NCBI GenBank assembly: GCA_024642805.1
Contig: JAHEAK010000025.1
Location: 1 to 17,907 of the forward strand
Origin: Kofleriaceae bacterium
Lineage (GTDB): Bacteria > Myxococcota_A > Polyangia > Haliangiales > Haliangiaceae
DNA: 17,907 nucleotides
Reading direction: 5' to 3'
Position 1 is the first letter of the stretch. Every line of letters starts with the position of its first letter. Below, piece by piece: positions 1 to 8,341 of the stretch. The notes under the pieces were generated by a model. It worked only from the letters and a program-made list of their open reading frames with translations, ran no database searches and had not been told where the DNA came from. The position numbers and the translations under genes were made by a program.

Positions 1-1
1 G

Positions 2-1159
2 AGCAATGCGCGCCTAGACGGCACCGTCGAGCGAGTTTTTCACAGCACGGTCGCCCAGATTCCCGACCCGCCTCATGAGTGGGACCAAAGCCGCTCGCAG
101 TTCGACGCCGGTCGCAATGACGGCTTTGTGCGCGAGTACCAGCGCCTCCACGGCAGCCAGGTTGCTCCCCACGTCATGGGCTACCTCGAGCGCGAAGAAC
201 AACCTTTCAGCTGGGCGCTCGCCGACGCCTACGCTACCAGCGATCGCTGGTTCTCCTCTCTGATGGGACCGACCTGGCCCAATCGCATGTACCTGCATTC
301 GGGACAGAGCGGTGGCCTCACCAGCAATGAGCTGCCAACTAGCGGTGGCATCGATTGGCCCTCCATTCACCACCAGCTCAATGAGGCCGGCGTCGATTGG
401 GCCTATTACTTTCAAGACCTGCCCTTCGTCCCCCTCTTCAAGGGGCTCGACATCGATGGACGCGTGCATCGCGTCCACAATGATTTTTGGGCTGACGCGC
501 GCGATGGCCGGCTGGCGCCTGTGACCTGGGTGGAGCCCAACTTCGATCTCAACGATGACCATCCACCGCGCCACCCCATGTTGGGCCAGCAATTCCTGGC
601 CACCGTCTACGCCGCGCTGGCGCAGAGCCCGCAGTGGAACAACTGCATGCTGGTGGTGCTTTACGATGAGCACGGCGGCTTCTTCGATCACGTGCCGCCG
701 CCACTGGCAGATGACGCGCGCGCCGAGTTCGGCTTTTCACAGCTCGGCTTTCGCGTGCCAGCCTTCGTCGCCGGGCCTTACATCAAGCAGGGCTATGTGA
801 GCTCTGTGGCTCGCGATCACTGCAGCGTGCTCAGTCACATCACCAGGCTCTACGGACTCGAGCCTCTGACCGAGCGAGTGGCCTGGGCTCCCGACTTGCT
901 GGACTTCATCGACCTCGATCGACTAGCCGCTGGCAAGCCAAGACCCGCCGTCGTCATGCCAGAGCTCATCGTCGACGAGAGCATGATCACGGCCGCTCTC
1001 GCCGACGGCCGACCAGGGCAGCCCGAATTGGCAGCCTTGGCCGAGGCAGGCTTTTTCCCTGCAGGTCTCTGTCAGCGCCACCGAGTTCGCGAGCATGCCT
1101 ACGCCACCGCCGCCGTCGCCGAGTCCCTTGGCGCGGGCCGCCTCCGGCAAGGTCGCTAG
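2..1159 (+). CDS. Phosphoesterase / phospholipase C-like (PF04185), 5' end missing
   Basis: The reading frame is open from base 2 with no start codon, so the gene begins upstream and 385 C-terminal residues are present. Family-typical motifs are a PDPPHEWDQSRSQFDAGRNDGF-like block at the very start (bases ~62-130), YDEHGGFFDHVPPP near base 662, and RVPAFVAGPYI near base 754. These belong to the phosphoesterase family that includes bacterial phospholipase C and acid phosphatases, usually exported metal-dependent enzymes that cleave phosphodiesters or phosphomonoesters. The N-terminal catalytic half and any signal peptide lie outside the window. The GTG at 128 is internal to the conserved block and is not the true start. 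The last ~30 residues are Ala/Arg/Gly-rich and not family-like, and the TAG stop falls inside the first unit of a 13-bp tandem repeat, so the natural C terminus may have been altered. Substrate is unknown; family assignment is firm. Confidence 0.88.
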   Translation, partial: SNARLDGTVERVFHSTVAQIPDPPHEWDQSRSQFDAGRNDGFVREYQRLHGSQVAPHVMGYLEREEQPFSWALADAYATSDRWFSSLMGPTWPNRMYLHSGQSGGLTSNELPTSGGIDWPSIHHQLNEAGVDWAYYFQDLPFVPLFKGLDIDGRVHRVHNDFWADARDGRLAPVTWVEPNFDLNDDHPPRHPMLGQQFLATVYAALAQSPQWNNCMLVVLYDEHGGFFDHVPPPLADDARAEFGFSQLGFRVPAFVAGPYIKQGYVSSVARDHCSVLSHITRLYGLEPLTERVAWAPDLLDFIDLDRLAAGKPRPAVVMPELIVDESMITAALADGRPGQPELAALAEAGFFPAGLCQRHRVREHAYATAAVAESLGAGRLRQGR

Positions 1160-1212
1160 GCAAGGTCGCTGGGCAAGGGCGCTAGGCAAGGGCGCTGGGC
1201 AAAGGCGCTGGG
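1148..1212. repeat. Five tandem copies of a 13-bp repeat
   Basis: Five consecutive 13-mers of the form CAAGGTCGCTAGG start at 1148, 1161, 1174, 1187 and 1200. Position 11 alternates A,G,A,G,G, and the core drifts from GGTCG to GGGCG to AGGCG, which suggests duplication of a 26-bp dimer followed by point changes. The first unit supplies the TAG stop (1157-1159) of the phosphoesterase gene. Because 13 is not a multiple of 3, a change in copy number upstream of the stop would alter the reading frame. Confidence 0.9.
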
Positions 1213-1246
1213 CGTCGGCATCAAGCTTGGCTGCGCTCGAAATCAC

Positions 1247-1277
1247 GCGCCTCCACACACCGCCAGCGTGTAGGCGC
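1247..1277 (+). terminator. Candidate hairpin downstream of the phosphoesterase
   Basis: GCGCCT (1247-1252) pairs with AGGCGC (1272-1277), and ACAC (1255-1258) pairs with GTGT (1268-1271), leaving a 2-nt CC bulge and a 9-nt loop. Only a weak TTTT follows, nine bases downstream (1286-1289). It could terminate the upstream gene or be a leader structure of the next one. The rest of the 1160-1379 gap shows only the tandem repeat and the ribosome binding site of the next gene. Confidence 0.25.
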
Positions 1278-1379
1278 CATGGTAGTTTTGGCTCCGACCA
1301 TTGAATCTTCGCGGCCCTGCGCCCGTCGATGCACTGCGATCGCATGCCCCGCTCACGCAAAGGGGCACAGGAGAAGACC

Positions 1380-3767
1380 ATGAAAGCAAGCCTCATACTC
1401 GCCGCCAGCCTCGGACTCGGACTGGCCTTCGCCAGCAACGCCGACGCGCAATATCGCAAGAACGAGACCGTCGTCATCTCGCTGAAGGTCGACAGCTGGA
1501 CCCCGCACGAAGGCGAGGCCGGAACCCTGGTCACGCTCAGTGGCAGCGGCTTCACGCGCAAGACCCAGATCCTCGTGGGTGGACGCAAGGTGAACCCGGC
1601 GCAAGTCGGTTCGCGATCGCTTTCCTTCCGCGTCCCGACAAGCTACGGCAACGGCGAGATCCTCTTGCGCAGTGCCGGTGTCGCCAACGACTACATCGTC
1701 GGCACCTTTAATGTCTGGGCCAACCCCAAGGTCAGCGGCTTCTCGCCTGCCTCCGGTACGCCTGGCACCAAGGTCGAGATTCGCGGTCAGGATTTCAGTC
1801 AAGACGACATGGTCTATCTGGGCAGCCAGAACCTGCCTGTCGAGAGATGGGCGAGCGGAAGTCTGATCGTCACCATTCCCCAAGGTGCCGCGTCCGCGTA
1901 CCTCAGCGTCAAGAACAAGCGCAACGTCGAAGCGCGCAGCCCGCGTTCCTTCACCGTGGTTGCCCCTGCTCCCTACATCACCAGCTTCTCGCCCCTGCGT
2001 GGCCAACCAGGCTCGGTGGTGCGCATCACGGGCGGTAACTATGGCGACGACATCCGTGTTGCCTATGGCCGCCAGAACGTTGCCGTCACCCGCACCGGCA
2101 ATGACTGGATCGAAATCACCATTCCAAGCAACGCCGACAAAGGCTGGCCGATCAACATCTCGAGTCGGCGCGGCAATGCGAGCAGCAGCACGGCCTTTGA
2201 TCTGGAATTGCCTCCACAACTGTCGAGCTACGCACCGGCCTATGGTCATGTCGGCAGCCAGATAACCCTGCGCGGCCAGCACTTCCTGGCCGAGGACCGC
2301 GTCAGTCTCGGCGGTCAAAACTGCAAAATCGTCGATCTGCGCGACAACCTCATCGTCGTGGAAGTGCCAGGAAACGCCCACAATGGGCCTCTAGCCGTGC
2401 ACAGGGGTGCGCAGAGCGTAGCCCTTGCCAACGACTTCGACGTGCTCTATCCGCCTGTGCTCAGCGGCATTGCTCCGCTACAAGGTGCGCCCGGCACGCA
2501 AGTCGTGCTTTCGGGTCAGCATCTCGACGACGCCAAGGTCTACCTCGGCAACACAGAAATCCGCGCCTCGGGCTATCGCGATGGACAGCTCACGGTGGTC
2601 ATTCCCGAGCGCGCCATCAGCGGTGCCTGGCGAGTCACCACCCGCGGTGGCGAAGGCGCGTGGGCCAAACCCTTCGAAGTCTGGAACTACCCGAACATTC
2701 GCAAGCTCTCGCCGGTGCGCGGCCCGGTTGGCAGTGCGCTCACGATCTCGGGCACCATGCTCGGCAACGCAACCAACATCTATCTCGGCGACAAAGAGAT
2801 GCCCATCATCAAGCGCGAAGGCGATGACACGCTCATCGTGCAAGTTCCACAAGGAGCGCGCGATGGCGCCATCGCCTACAGCTCCTATGGGCAAAAGACG
2901 CTGAGCAACTGGCGCTACGATGTACTGCAGGCGCCGGTGCTGACCAGCTACAGCCCCACCGAGGGCCCTTGGGGCACGCGTGTGAGCATCGCTGGCAGCG
3001 GCTTCGATGGTGATTGCCAGGTCCTCTACGGCGACAAACCTGCGCGGGTCCTTGGTTGGACGGCAAACAACATCAGCGTCGAGATTCCGCGCGGCGTCGA
3101 CAAGAGTGACTACCTCGTGGTGCGCGGCCCAGGCGGCGACGCCCGCGCGGCCAATCCATGGGGCCTGCTCAATCCGCCCACGCTTCGCAAGTACTCGACC
3201 TATGCCGCAAAGCCCGGCTCCGAGCTAACACTCTGGGGCGAAGGCCTGGCAAGCGACACCATCGTTGGCTTTGGAACCAGCAACAGCAAGGTGCTGCGCG
3301 TGAACCCCGACAACAGTGTCGTGGTTGTTGTGCCAGCACTCGCGGCTGGTCCCTACCAGCTGAGCGTGCAAAATCGCGGCTTGCGTGCCGAAGGACGTCA
3401 GCGCTTCTCGGTTCTCGGTTTCGGTGAGGTCACCGGCATCAGTGCCAAGAGCGCCAAGGTCGGCGACACCATCATGCTCACAGGCTCGGGTCTGGAGAGC
3501 GCGCAGATCTGGTTTGGTAGCTACCAACTGCCCGTGCAGCGCGCCGACCGCCGCGGTCGCAAACTTTGGGTCAGCATCCCCGAGGGCTGCAGCGGTACGG
3601 GCGGACTCACCGTCGTCGACGGAAGCAACAAGTCGCAAAGCACTGTGCAGCTGAGCATCGAAGCGCCCAAGCCGCCGACCGTTCGCGACCATCGCACCGA
3701 GGATAAAGGCGATGACAAGAACAAAGGCAAAGGCCCCAAGGTCCGCGACCACCGCCGCGGCCGCTAA
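1380..3767 (+). CDS. Secreted IPT/TIG-repeat protein (nine repeats)
   Basis: The protein is 795 residues. I chose the ATG at 1380 because AGGAG lies about 7 bases upstream and it gives a clean signal peptide (MKASLILAASLGLGLAFA...ADA) cleaved near residue 23. A start 51 bases earlier would bury this peptide behind a charged leader. The rest is a string of nine immunoglobulin-like IPT/TIG units beginning near residues 37, 117, 199, 280, 360, 439, 520, 600 and 683. Each is about 80 residues and opens with a variant of [SG]-x-[SA]-P-x-x-G-x-x-G, followed by V-x-[IL]-x-G-x-x-[FL]. The last two units have lost the SP dipeptide. A short basic tail carries VRDHR twice. TIG domains are adhesive or structural folds; no catalytic domain or anchoring motif is visible. 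It probably acts outside the inner membrane as a scaffold or adhesin; partner unknown. Confidence 0.9.
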   Translation: MKASLILAASLGLGLAFASNADAQYRKNETVVISLKVDSWTPHEGEAGTLVTLSGSGFTRKTQILVGGRKVNPAQVGSRSLSFRVPTSYGNGEILLRSAGVANDYIVGTFNVWANPKVSGFSPASGTPGTKVEIRGQDFSQDDMVYLGSQNLPVERWASGSLIVTIPQGAASAYLSVKNKRNVEARSPRSFTVVAPAPYITSFSPLRGQPGSVVRITGGNYGDDIRVAYGRQNVAVTRTGNDWIEITIPSNADKGWPINISSRRGNASSSTAFDLELPPQLSSYAPAYGHVGSQITLRGQHFLAEDRVSLGGQNCKIVDLRDNLIVVEVPGNAHNGPLAVHRGAQSVALANDFDVLYPPVLSGIAPLQGAPGTQVVLSGQHLDDAKVYLGNTEIRASGYRDGQLTVVIPERAISGAWRVTTRGGEGAWAKPFEVWNYPNIRKLSPVRGPVGSALTISGTMLGNATNIYLGDKEMPIIKREGDDTLIVQVPQGARDGAIAYSSYGQKTLSNWRYDVLQAPVLTSYSPTEGPWGTRVSIAGSGFDGDCQVLYGDKPARVLGWTANNISVEIPRGVDKSDYLVVRGPGGDARAANPWGLLNPPTLRKYSTYAAKPGSELTLWGEGLASDTIVGFGTSNSKVLRVNPDNSVVVVVPALAAGPYQLSVQNRGLRAEGRQRFSVLGFGEVTGISAKSAKVGDTIMLTGSGLESAQIWFGSYQLPVQRADRRGRKLWVSIPEGCSGTGGLTVVDGSNKSQSTVQLSIEAPKPPTVRDHRTEDKGDDKNKGKGPKVRDHRRGR
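3681..3755 (+). repeat. Imperfect 15-bp direct repeat encoding VRDHR twice
   Basis: GTTCGCGACCATCGC (3681-3695) and GTCCGCGACCACCGC (3741-3755) match at 13 of 15 bases, and both encode VRDHR (residues 768-772 and 788-792) in the charged tail of the TIG protein. The 15 residues between them are dominated by Asp, Lys and Gly. Both differences are synonymous third-position changes, so the peptide is retained. Confidence 0.75.
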
Positions 3768-3802
3768 GAGCGTGCCCGCGCGAAGGGCTTTCTATCAGCG
3801 CC

Positions 3803-3829
3803 GCCTGGGCTGGCATGCCACGTCCAGGC
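3803..3829. other. Nested inverted repeat after the TIG gene
   Basis: GCCTGG (3803-3808) pairs with CCAGGC (3824-3829) around the perfect 10-bp palindrome TGGCATGCCA (3811-3820). It lies 36 bases after the TIG stop codon. No T-tract follows on either strand, so an intrinsic terminator is not well supported. It may be a processing or mRNA-stabilising hairpin. The remainder of the 3768-4045 gap is purine-rich on the + strand and holds no gene that I can support. Confidence 0.3.
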
Positions 3830-3984
3830 CCCACGGCCTAACGCAAGACGTGCTACCACCGGCGCTCGCTCCCATTTATTCAGCAGCCTGCTAGGTGTAC
3901 TCGTCCCCCAAAAGAAAGCGCCCGCCCGCAACCCAAAGGACAGGAACCAAGAACCGAGAACAAACCCCGAGCCGAAACGAACAA

Positions 3985-4006
3985 GGCCGACGCTTTCGCG
4001 CCGGCC
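3985..4006 (-). terminator. Intrinsic terminator of the coiled-coil membrane protein gene
   Basis: Read on the minus strand, GGCCGGCGC and GCGTCGGCC form a 9-bp stem (one G-U wobble) closed by a GAAA tetraloop, followed by TTGTTCGTTTCGG. The wobble becomes an A-C mismatch on the plus strand, so the structure is oriented for the minus-strand gene that stops at 4046. The tail closely resembles that of the terminator at 16094-16123. Confidence 0.7.
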
Positions 4007-4045
4007 AAGTTCCCAACTCGATCTAAAGACCTAGGTCCTACAGAC

Positions 4046-4816
4046 CTACAGACCGCAGAGTGGATCGCTCGAGTTGATGCACTTGTTGATCTGCTCTTTG
4101 TCTTTCTTCTTCTTCTGCTCAGCAGCGCGCTGCTCTTTGCGAATGTTCTGCTCCTTGAGAGCCTGCATGCGCTCGCGACCAGCCTTGAGGTCAGCCTGCG
4201 CTTGCTTGCGAGCAGCGATTGCAGCCGCTTTCTCCTCTTCCGAGATGGCCGCTTCGAGCTTTTTGAAAGCCTCGTCCATATCGGCCTGTGCTTTGTCGAT
4301 GTCGATCTGCGCCAGGTTGATCTTCTGTTGCAGCTCTTTTAGAGCCAGCTCGGCCTCGATCTTGTTGCGCTTCTCGGCAGCGCGATCGTCAGCTTGATTC
4401 TTGAAGAAGAGGGCCAGGCCGCCAACCAGAATCACCACGCCGATAGCGGCGATGATCCATGCCGGCTTCTTGCGCTTGGCTTCCATCTCGCGCAGCTCCA
4501 TCTCTTTGGCGAGACGCTGCTGCTCGAGCACGGCTTGCGCTTCAATGCGCGCACGCCTTTCGGACTCTTCGAGGCGAAGTTGCTCTTCGCGTTGGCGACG
4601 CTCAACATCTTCACGGGCCTGACGCTCGGCGTTCTCGGCGGCCATGCGGCGCGCTTCTTCCGCATCGCGAACGCGGCGCTCTTCGGCTTCCTTTGCCTGA
4701 CGAGCTGCTTCACGCGCCTGCGTTACGGCGTTGGCCTCTTCGTTAACGCGCTCCTCCTCAATGGTCTGGAGCTCACGCAGTGAAAAAAGAACTGAACTCT
4801 CTTTACGCTCAGACAT
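4046..4816 (-). CDS. Coiled-coil / single membrane helix / coiled-coil protein with N-terminal SVLFSL motif
   Basis: The protein is 256 residues and I do not recognise a named family. Residues 1-16 are a non-helical leader, MSERKESSVLFSLREL. Residues ~17-115 are an Ala/Glu/Arg-rich coiled coil. A hydrophobic helix (roughly 119-138, starting PAWIIAAIGVV) is flanked by basic residues on its N side, and residues ~140-243 form a second Lys/Glu/Ala-rich coiled coil. It ends INKCINSSDPLCGL, with two cysteines that could form a disulphide. The KRKK stretch before the helix suggests N-in, C-out, so the SVLFSL leader should be cytoplasmic and the second coil periplasmic. The same leader motif occurs in the GltJ-like protein at 16145-17887. 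The gene is monocistronic, with a terminator at 3985-4006. GAGG lies 14 bases upstream of the ATG, a rather long spacing. Its first codons are notably A/T-ending compared with neighbouring genes. Confidence 0.85.
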   Translation of the reverse strand: MSERKESSVLFSLRELQTIEEERVNEEANAVTQAREAARQAKEAEERRVRDAEEARRMAAENAERQAREDVERRQREEQLRLEESERRARIEAQAVLEQQRLAKEMELREMEAKRKKPAWIIAAIGVVILVGGLALFFKNQADDRAAEKRNKIEAELALKELQQKINLAQIDIDKAQADMDEAFKKLEAAISEEEKAAAIAARKQAQADLKAGRERMQALKEQNIRKEQRAAEQKKKKDKEQINKCINSSDPLCGL

Positions 4817-4987
4817 GGGACTGATTTCTACCTCGCGGGTGGTCTTCTACTCAAGACGAAAGCAATATTTCTTATAGTTACCATGCACTTGTGAGATATG
4901 CAACGAACTTATGAACGATGCTCAATTCGTGACATCGCAGAGGGTGGACACCTTGCCCGCCTGAAAGCTTTGCGATAAAGCAGCGCC
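4817..4987. promoter_or_regulatory. A/T-rich divergent intergenic region, likely promoters
   Basis: This 171-bp gap between divergent genes is clearly A/T-richer than its surroundings, especially 4855-4920, as expected for a promoter region. On the minus strand TATAAG (complement of 4871-4876) could be a -10 element for the coiled-coil gene, but no convincing -35 sits 16-18 bases upstream. On the plus strand I find no confident sigma-70 or sigma-54 promoter for the long operon that starts at 4988. The calls of individual boxes are weak; the regional role is inferred from divergence and composition. Confidence 0.4.
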
Positions 4988-5722
4988 TTGTCGAACTCGC
5001 CTCCGAGCTACGTGGATCTGCACAGCCACATCCTGCCGGGCCTCGACGATGGCTCGCCGGACCTGGCCACCTCGATGGCTATGCTCGAGGGCTTGATAAG
5101 CCTCGGTTTTTCTACAGTTTGCGCGACGCCCCACCAGAAGACCGGCCAGTATCTGCCGAGTCTAAGCGCCATCGCCGAGGCCCACACCGGCTTGCTGAAG
5201 GCGGTCGCCGAGCGCCAATGGCCGCTCTCGATCCCCCTGGCTGCGGAGAACATGTGGGACGAGACGCTGTATCAGCGCATGCAGGACGACGCGATTCCCG
5301 GCTACCAGGGATCCCGCGTTTTCCTCCTCGAGTTCGTGCCAAGCCATCTGCCCATGGGTGTTTTCGAGCGCATCTTCGAGCTGCGCTGCGCGGGCTTTTT
5401 GCCTGTCGTCGCCCATCCCGAGCGCTACACCCCGCTGTGGGATTCCCCCGATCTGATGGACCGGCTGGCATCGGAGTGCGTGATGGTCGTCGACCTGGCC
5501 GCGGTCGCTGGCGACAACGGCCGCAAACAAGCCAAGGTCTCGCGCAAGATGATCCTGGAGGGCCTCGCTCATGCCGCCGCCAGTGACCTGCACTGTGTCG
5601 CGGATCTCAAGAGCGCCAAGAAAGGCATGGCCTGGATTCGCAAGAAGGCAGGCGAAGCGACTCTCGAGCGACTTCTTGCCAGCAACCCGCGCAAGATCCT
5701 AGAAGGCACCCATCCCGGCTAG
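4988..5722 (+). CDS. PHP-family protein-tyrosine phosphatase, CpsB/CapC/YwqE type
   Basis: The protein is 244 residues, the usual length for the family. The metal-ligand pattern is complete: DLHSH (10-14), LDDGS (19-23), TPH (47-49), E87 in AEN, E115 in LLEF, AHPERY (142-147), and SDLH (199-202). Known members are Mn-dependent phosphatases that remove phosphate from bacterial tyrosine (BY) kinases and so control polysaccharide export. No BY-kinase or polysaccharide gene is in this window, so the substrate is elsewhere or different. The start is uncertain. TTG at 4988 is the first possible start after an in-frame stop (4976-4978), while GTG at 5012 would begin VDLHSH, closer to typical family N termini; neither has a good ribosome binding site. 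It is the first gene of a co-directional run ending at 14654, with the UPF0104 gene 24 bp downstream. Confidence 0.9.
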   Translation: MSNSPPSYVDLHSHILPGLDDGSPDLATSMAMLEGLISLGFSTVCATPHQKTGQYLPSLSAIAEAHTGLLKAVAERQWPLSIPLAAENMWDETLYQRMQDDAIPGYQGSRVFLLEFVPSHLPMGVFERIFELRCAGFLPVVAHPERYTPLWDSPDLMDRLASECVMVVDLAAVAGDNGRKQAKVSRKMILEGLAHAAASDLHCVADLKSAKKGMAWIRKKAGEATLERLLASNPRKILEGTHPG

Positions 5723-5746
5723 TAAGGTCGTATCCAGCTGTCCGTC

Positions 5747-6779
<1,033 letters not shown>

Positions 6780-6796
<17 letters not shown>

Positions 6797-7277
6797 GCTT
6801 CGCCTGCCAGCGGCCCTCGCCCTCATCCTCGCCCTTCTTGCGCTTGCCAGCGCGCCGGCCTCTGCCAAGAGCAATCGCAAGGTCAGCTACAGCTACGAGC
6901 AGATCTGGCCGACCGCGGTGCGCTTTCTGCGCGTCGACGAAGGGCTGAAGATCCTCGAGAAGGATGCCGACGCCGGCTACGTTCTTTTCGAGCTCAGCGA
7001 CGAGGGCAAACGCTTCCAGGGTTCGATGGAGCTTGTGCGCGGCCAGGACGAGAGCACCGGCGAGACCGTCGATATCATCGTGCAGATCAGCGATCGACCG
7101 AGCTATATGGAAGTGAGCATTCTCGATCGCATGCTCAAGAAGATTCGCAGCGAGCTGGGAGAGCCCAAGGAGGCACCAAAGCAGGCGCCGAAGAAGGCCC
7201 CCAAGACGCCGCCAGCTGAAAAGGGCGAGGGCCAAGCCGATGACGCCCCCGCTCCCGATCCAGCACAAGAGCGCTAG
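6780..7277 (+). CDS. Small secreted protein with Lys/Pro/Ala-rich tail, function unknown
   Basis: I place the start at the first ATG of a cluster (6780, 6783, 6789), all overlapping the end of the upstream gene. From there the product is 165 residues with a signal peptide (hydrophobic core ALALILALLALA) cleaved near ASA-KSN. An upstream in-frame ATG at 6708 would add 24 residues that disrupt the signal peptide. The mature part has one compact domain (about residues 32-122), with an opening of the form YSYEQIWPTAVRFL...GLKILEKDADAGYVLFEL. That layout (helix, then strands, with a D-x-x-x-G-Y turn) recalls helix-grip domains such as BamC/NlpB, but I cannot confirm homology. The tail is low-complexity (APKQAPKKAPKTPP) and probably disordered. 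It lacks a lipobox cysteine, so it is predicted to be soluble in the periplasm. Confidence 0.75.
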
Positions 7278-7311
7278 CCCTCTCGCGCGCGGCTCGTAGT
7301 ACCATGCCGGC

Positions 7312-8340
7312 ATGCCCGGCGTTGACCTGCGTTCCGATACCGTCACCAAGCCCTCCGATGCCATGCGCAAGGCCATGGCCAATGCCGAGGTCGGCGACGA
7401 TGTGTATGGCGAGGATCCAACCGTCAATCGGCTGCAAGACCAGGTCGCAGAGCTCTTGGGCAAAGAAGCGGCACTCTTCGTGCCCTCTGGCTCGATGGCG
7501 GATCAGATCGCCGTCAACATCCTGACCCGACCCGGCGATGCCGTCATGTGCGCGCCCGATGCCCACATCGCATTTCACGAAGCGGGCGCCACCCCCATGC
7601 TCAGTGGCGTGCAGTTCTCCTTCATGCCAGGTGGCATCTTCTCTGGCGACGACGTACGCGGCGCGTATCACCCAAACGATCATCACTACCCGCCGACGAG
7701 CTTGGTCGAGGTCGAGAACACCTACAACATGGGTGGCGGTCTGGTCTGGTCCCTGGCCGCACTGCAAGATGTGCTCGCCGCTGCCAAGGAGCTCGGCATG
7801 CACACCATGCTCGATGGCGCCCGGCTGTGGAACGCGGCCCTTGCCAGCGGTGAGAGTGAAGCCCGCTTGTGCAACGGTTTTGACGCCGTCACCGTCTGCC
7901 TGAGCAAAGGACTCGGGGCTCCTGTCGGTTCCATCATCGCCGGCGACAAAGCGCTGATGCACCGCGCACACCGAGTGCGCAAGATGATAGGCGGCGGCAT
8001 GCGACAGGCGGGCATCCTGGCGGCCGCCGGCCTGCTCGCCATTGACGAGGGCCGCAAGCGTCTGGCCCAAGATCACGAGAACGCCACCTTTCTCGCCGAG
8101 GGCCTCGGCAAGATTGACGGCCTGCGCCTGTGCACCGAGGGCGTCGCTAGCAACATCGTCATCGTCGAGGTCGACGCCAAGCTGGCGAGCGCGGCGCAGT
8201 TGCAGGAGCGCTGCGCCAAGAAAGGCCTTCTCTTCTTTCCCACTCGTCCCGATCGCTTTCGTCTGGTAACGCACCTGAACGTTGACCGCGCCGGCTGCCA
8301 AAAGGCCCTCGACATCTTGCGCGAGGCATGCGGAGCCTAG
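7312..8340 (+). CDS. ltaE: Low-specificity L-threonine aldolase (PLP-dependent)
   Basis: The protein is 342 residues, typical for the family. It should cleave L-threonine / L-allo-threonine to glycine and acetaldehyde in the cytoplasm using pyridoxal phosphate. Conserved landmarks are DLRSDTVTKP (5-14), GDDVYGEDPTVNRL (28-41), FVPSGSMAD (56-64), H85 in DAHIAFHE, LVEVENTYN (131-139), the PLP-binding LDGAR (167-171) and the Schiff-base lysine K199 in SKGLGAPVGS. The ATG at 7312 places DLRSDT at residue 5, as in homologues; an out-of-frame ATG sits 8 bp upstream and no clear Shine-Dalgarno is present. A metabolic enzyme inside an envelope gene string is odd; it may simply share the transcript. 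The next gene starts 1 bp after its stop. Confidence 0.95.
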   Translation: MPGVDLRSDTVTKPSDAMRKAMANAEVGDDVYGEDPTVNRLQDQVAELLGKEAALFVPSGSMADQIAVNILTRPGDAVMCAPDAHIAFHEAGATPMLSGVQFSFMPGGIFSGDDVRGAYHPNDHHYPPTSLVEVENTYNMGGGLVWSLAALQDVLAAAKELGMHTMLDGARLWNAALASGESEARLCNGFDAVTVCLSKGLGAPVGSIIAGDKALMHRAHRVRKMIGGGMRQAGILAAAGLLAIDEGRKRLAQDHENATFLAEGLGKIDGLRLCTEGVASNIVIVEVDAKLASAAQLQERCAKKGLLFFPTRPDRFRLVTHLNVDRAGCQKALDILREACGA

Positions 8341-8341
8341 C

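Noticed and set aside
1050..1159. Possible frameshift near the end of the phosphoesterase (the +3 frame reads like a Pro/Ser-rich tail)
   Set aside because: Both frames look equally plausible in third-position composition and the family is variable here; cannot be decided from the sequence.
1148..1212. Tandem repeat considered as CRISPR or iteron array
   Set aside because: Units abut with no spacers, are too short for CRISPR, and no replication or cas gene is nearby.
1353..2381. 342-codon open frame on the minus strand under the TIG gene
   Set aside because: It lies wholly antisense to a confidently coding repeat protein, has no recognisable domain or signal, and reflects the GC-rich third positions of the sense gene.
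4943..4956. GG-N10-GC spacing resembling a sigma-54 promoter before the phosphatase gene
   Set aside because: Only GG and TTGC fit; the -24 element otherwise does not match TGGCAC, and the start codon would be too near for a normal leader.
7135..8301. 388-codon minus-strand frame over threonine aldolase
   Set aside because: Antisense to a gene with complete catalytic motifs; the translation resembles no protein and is His/Gly/Val-biased as a shadow frame.
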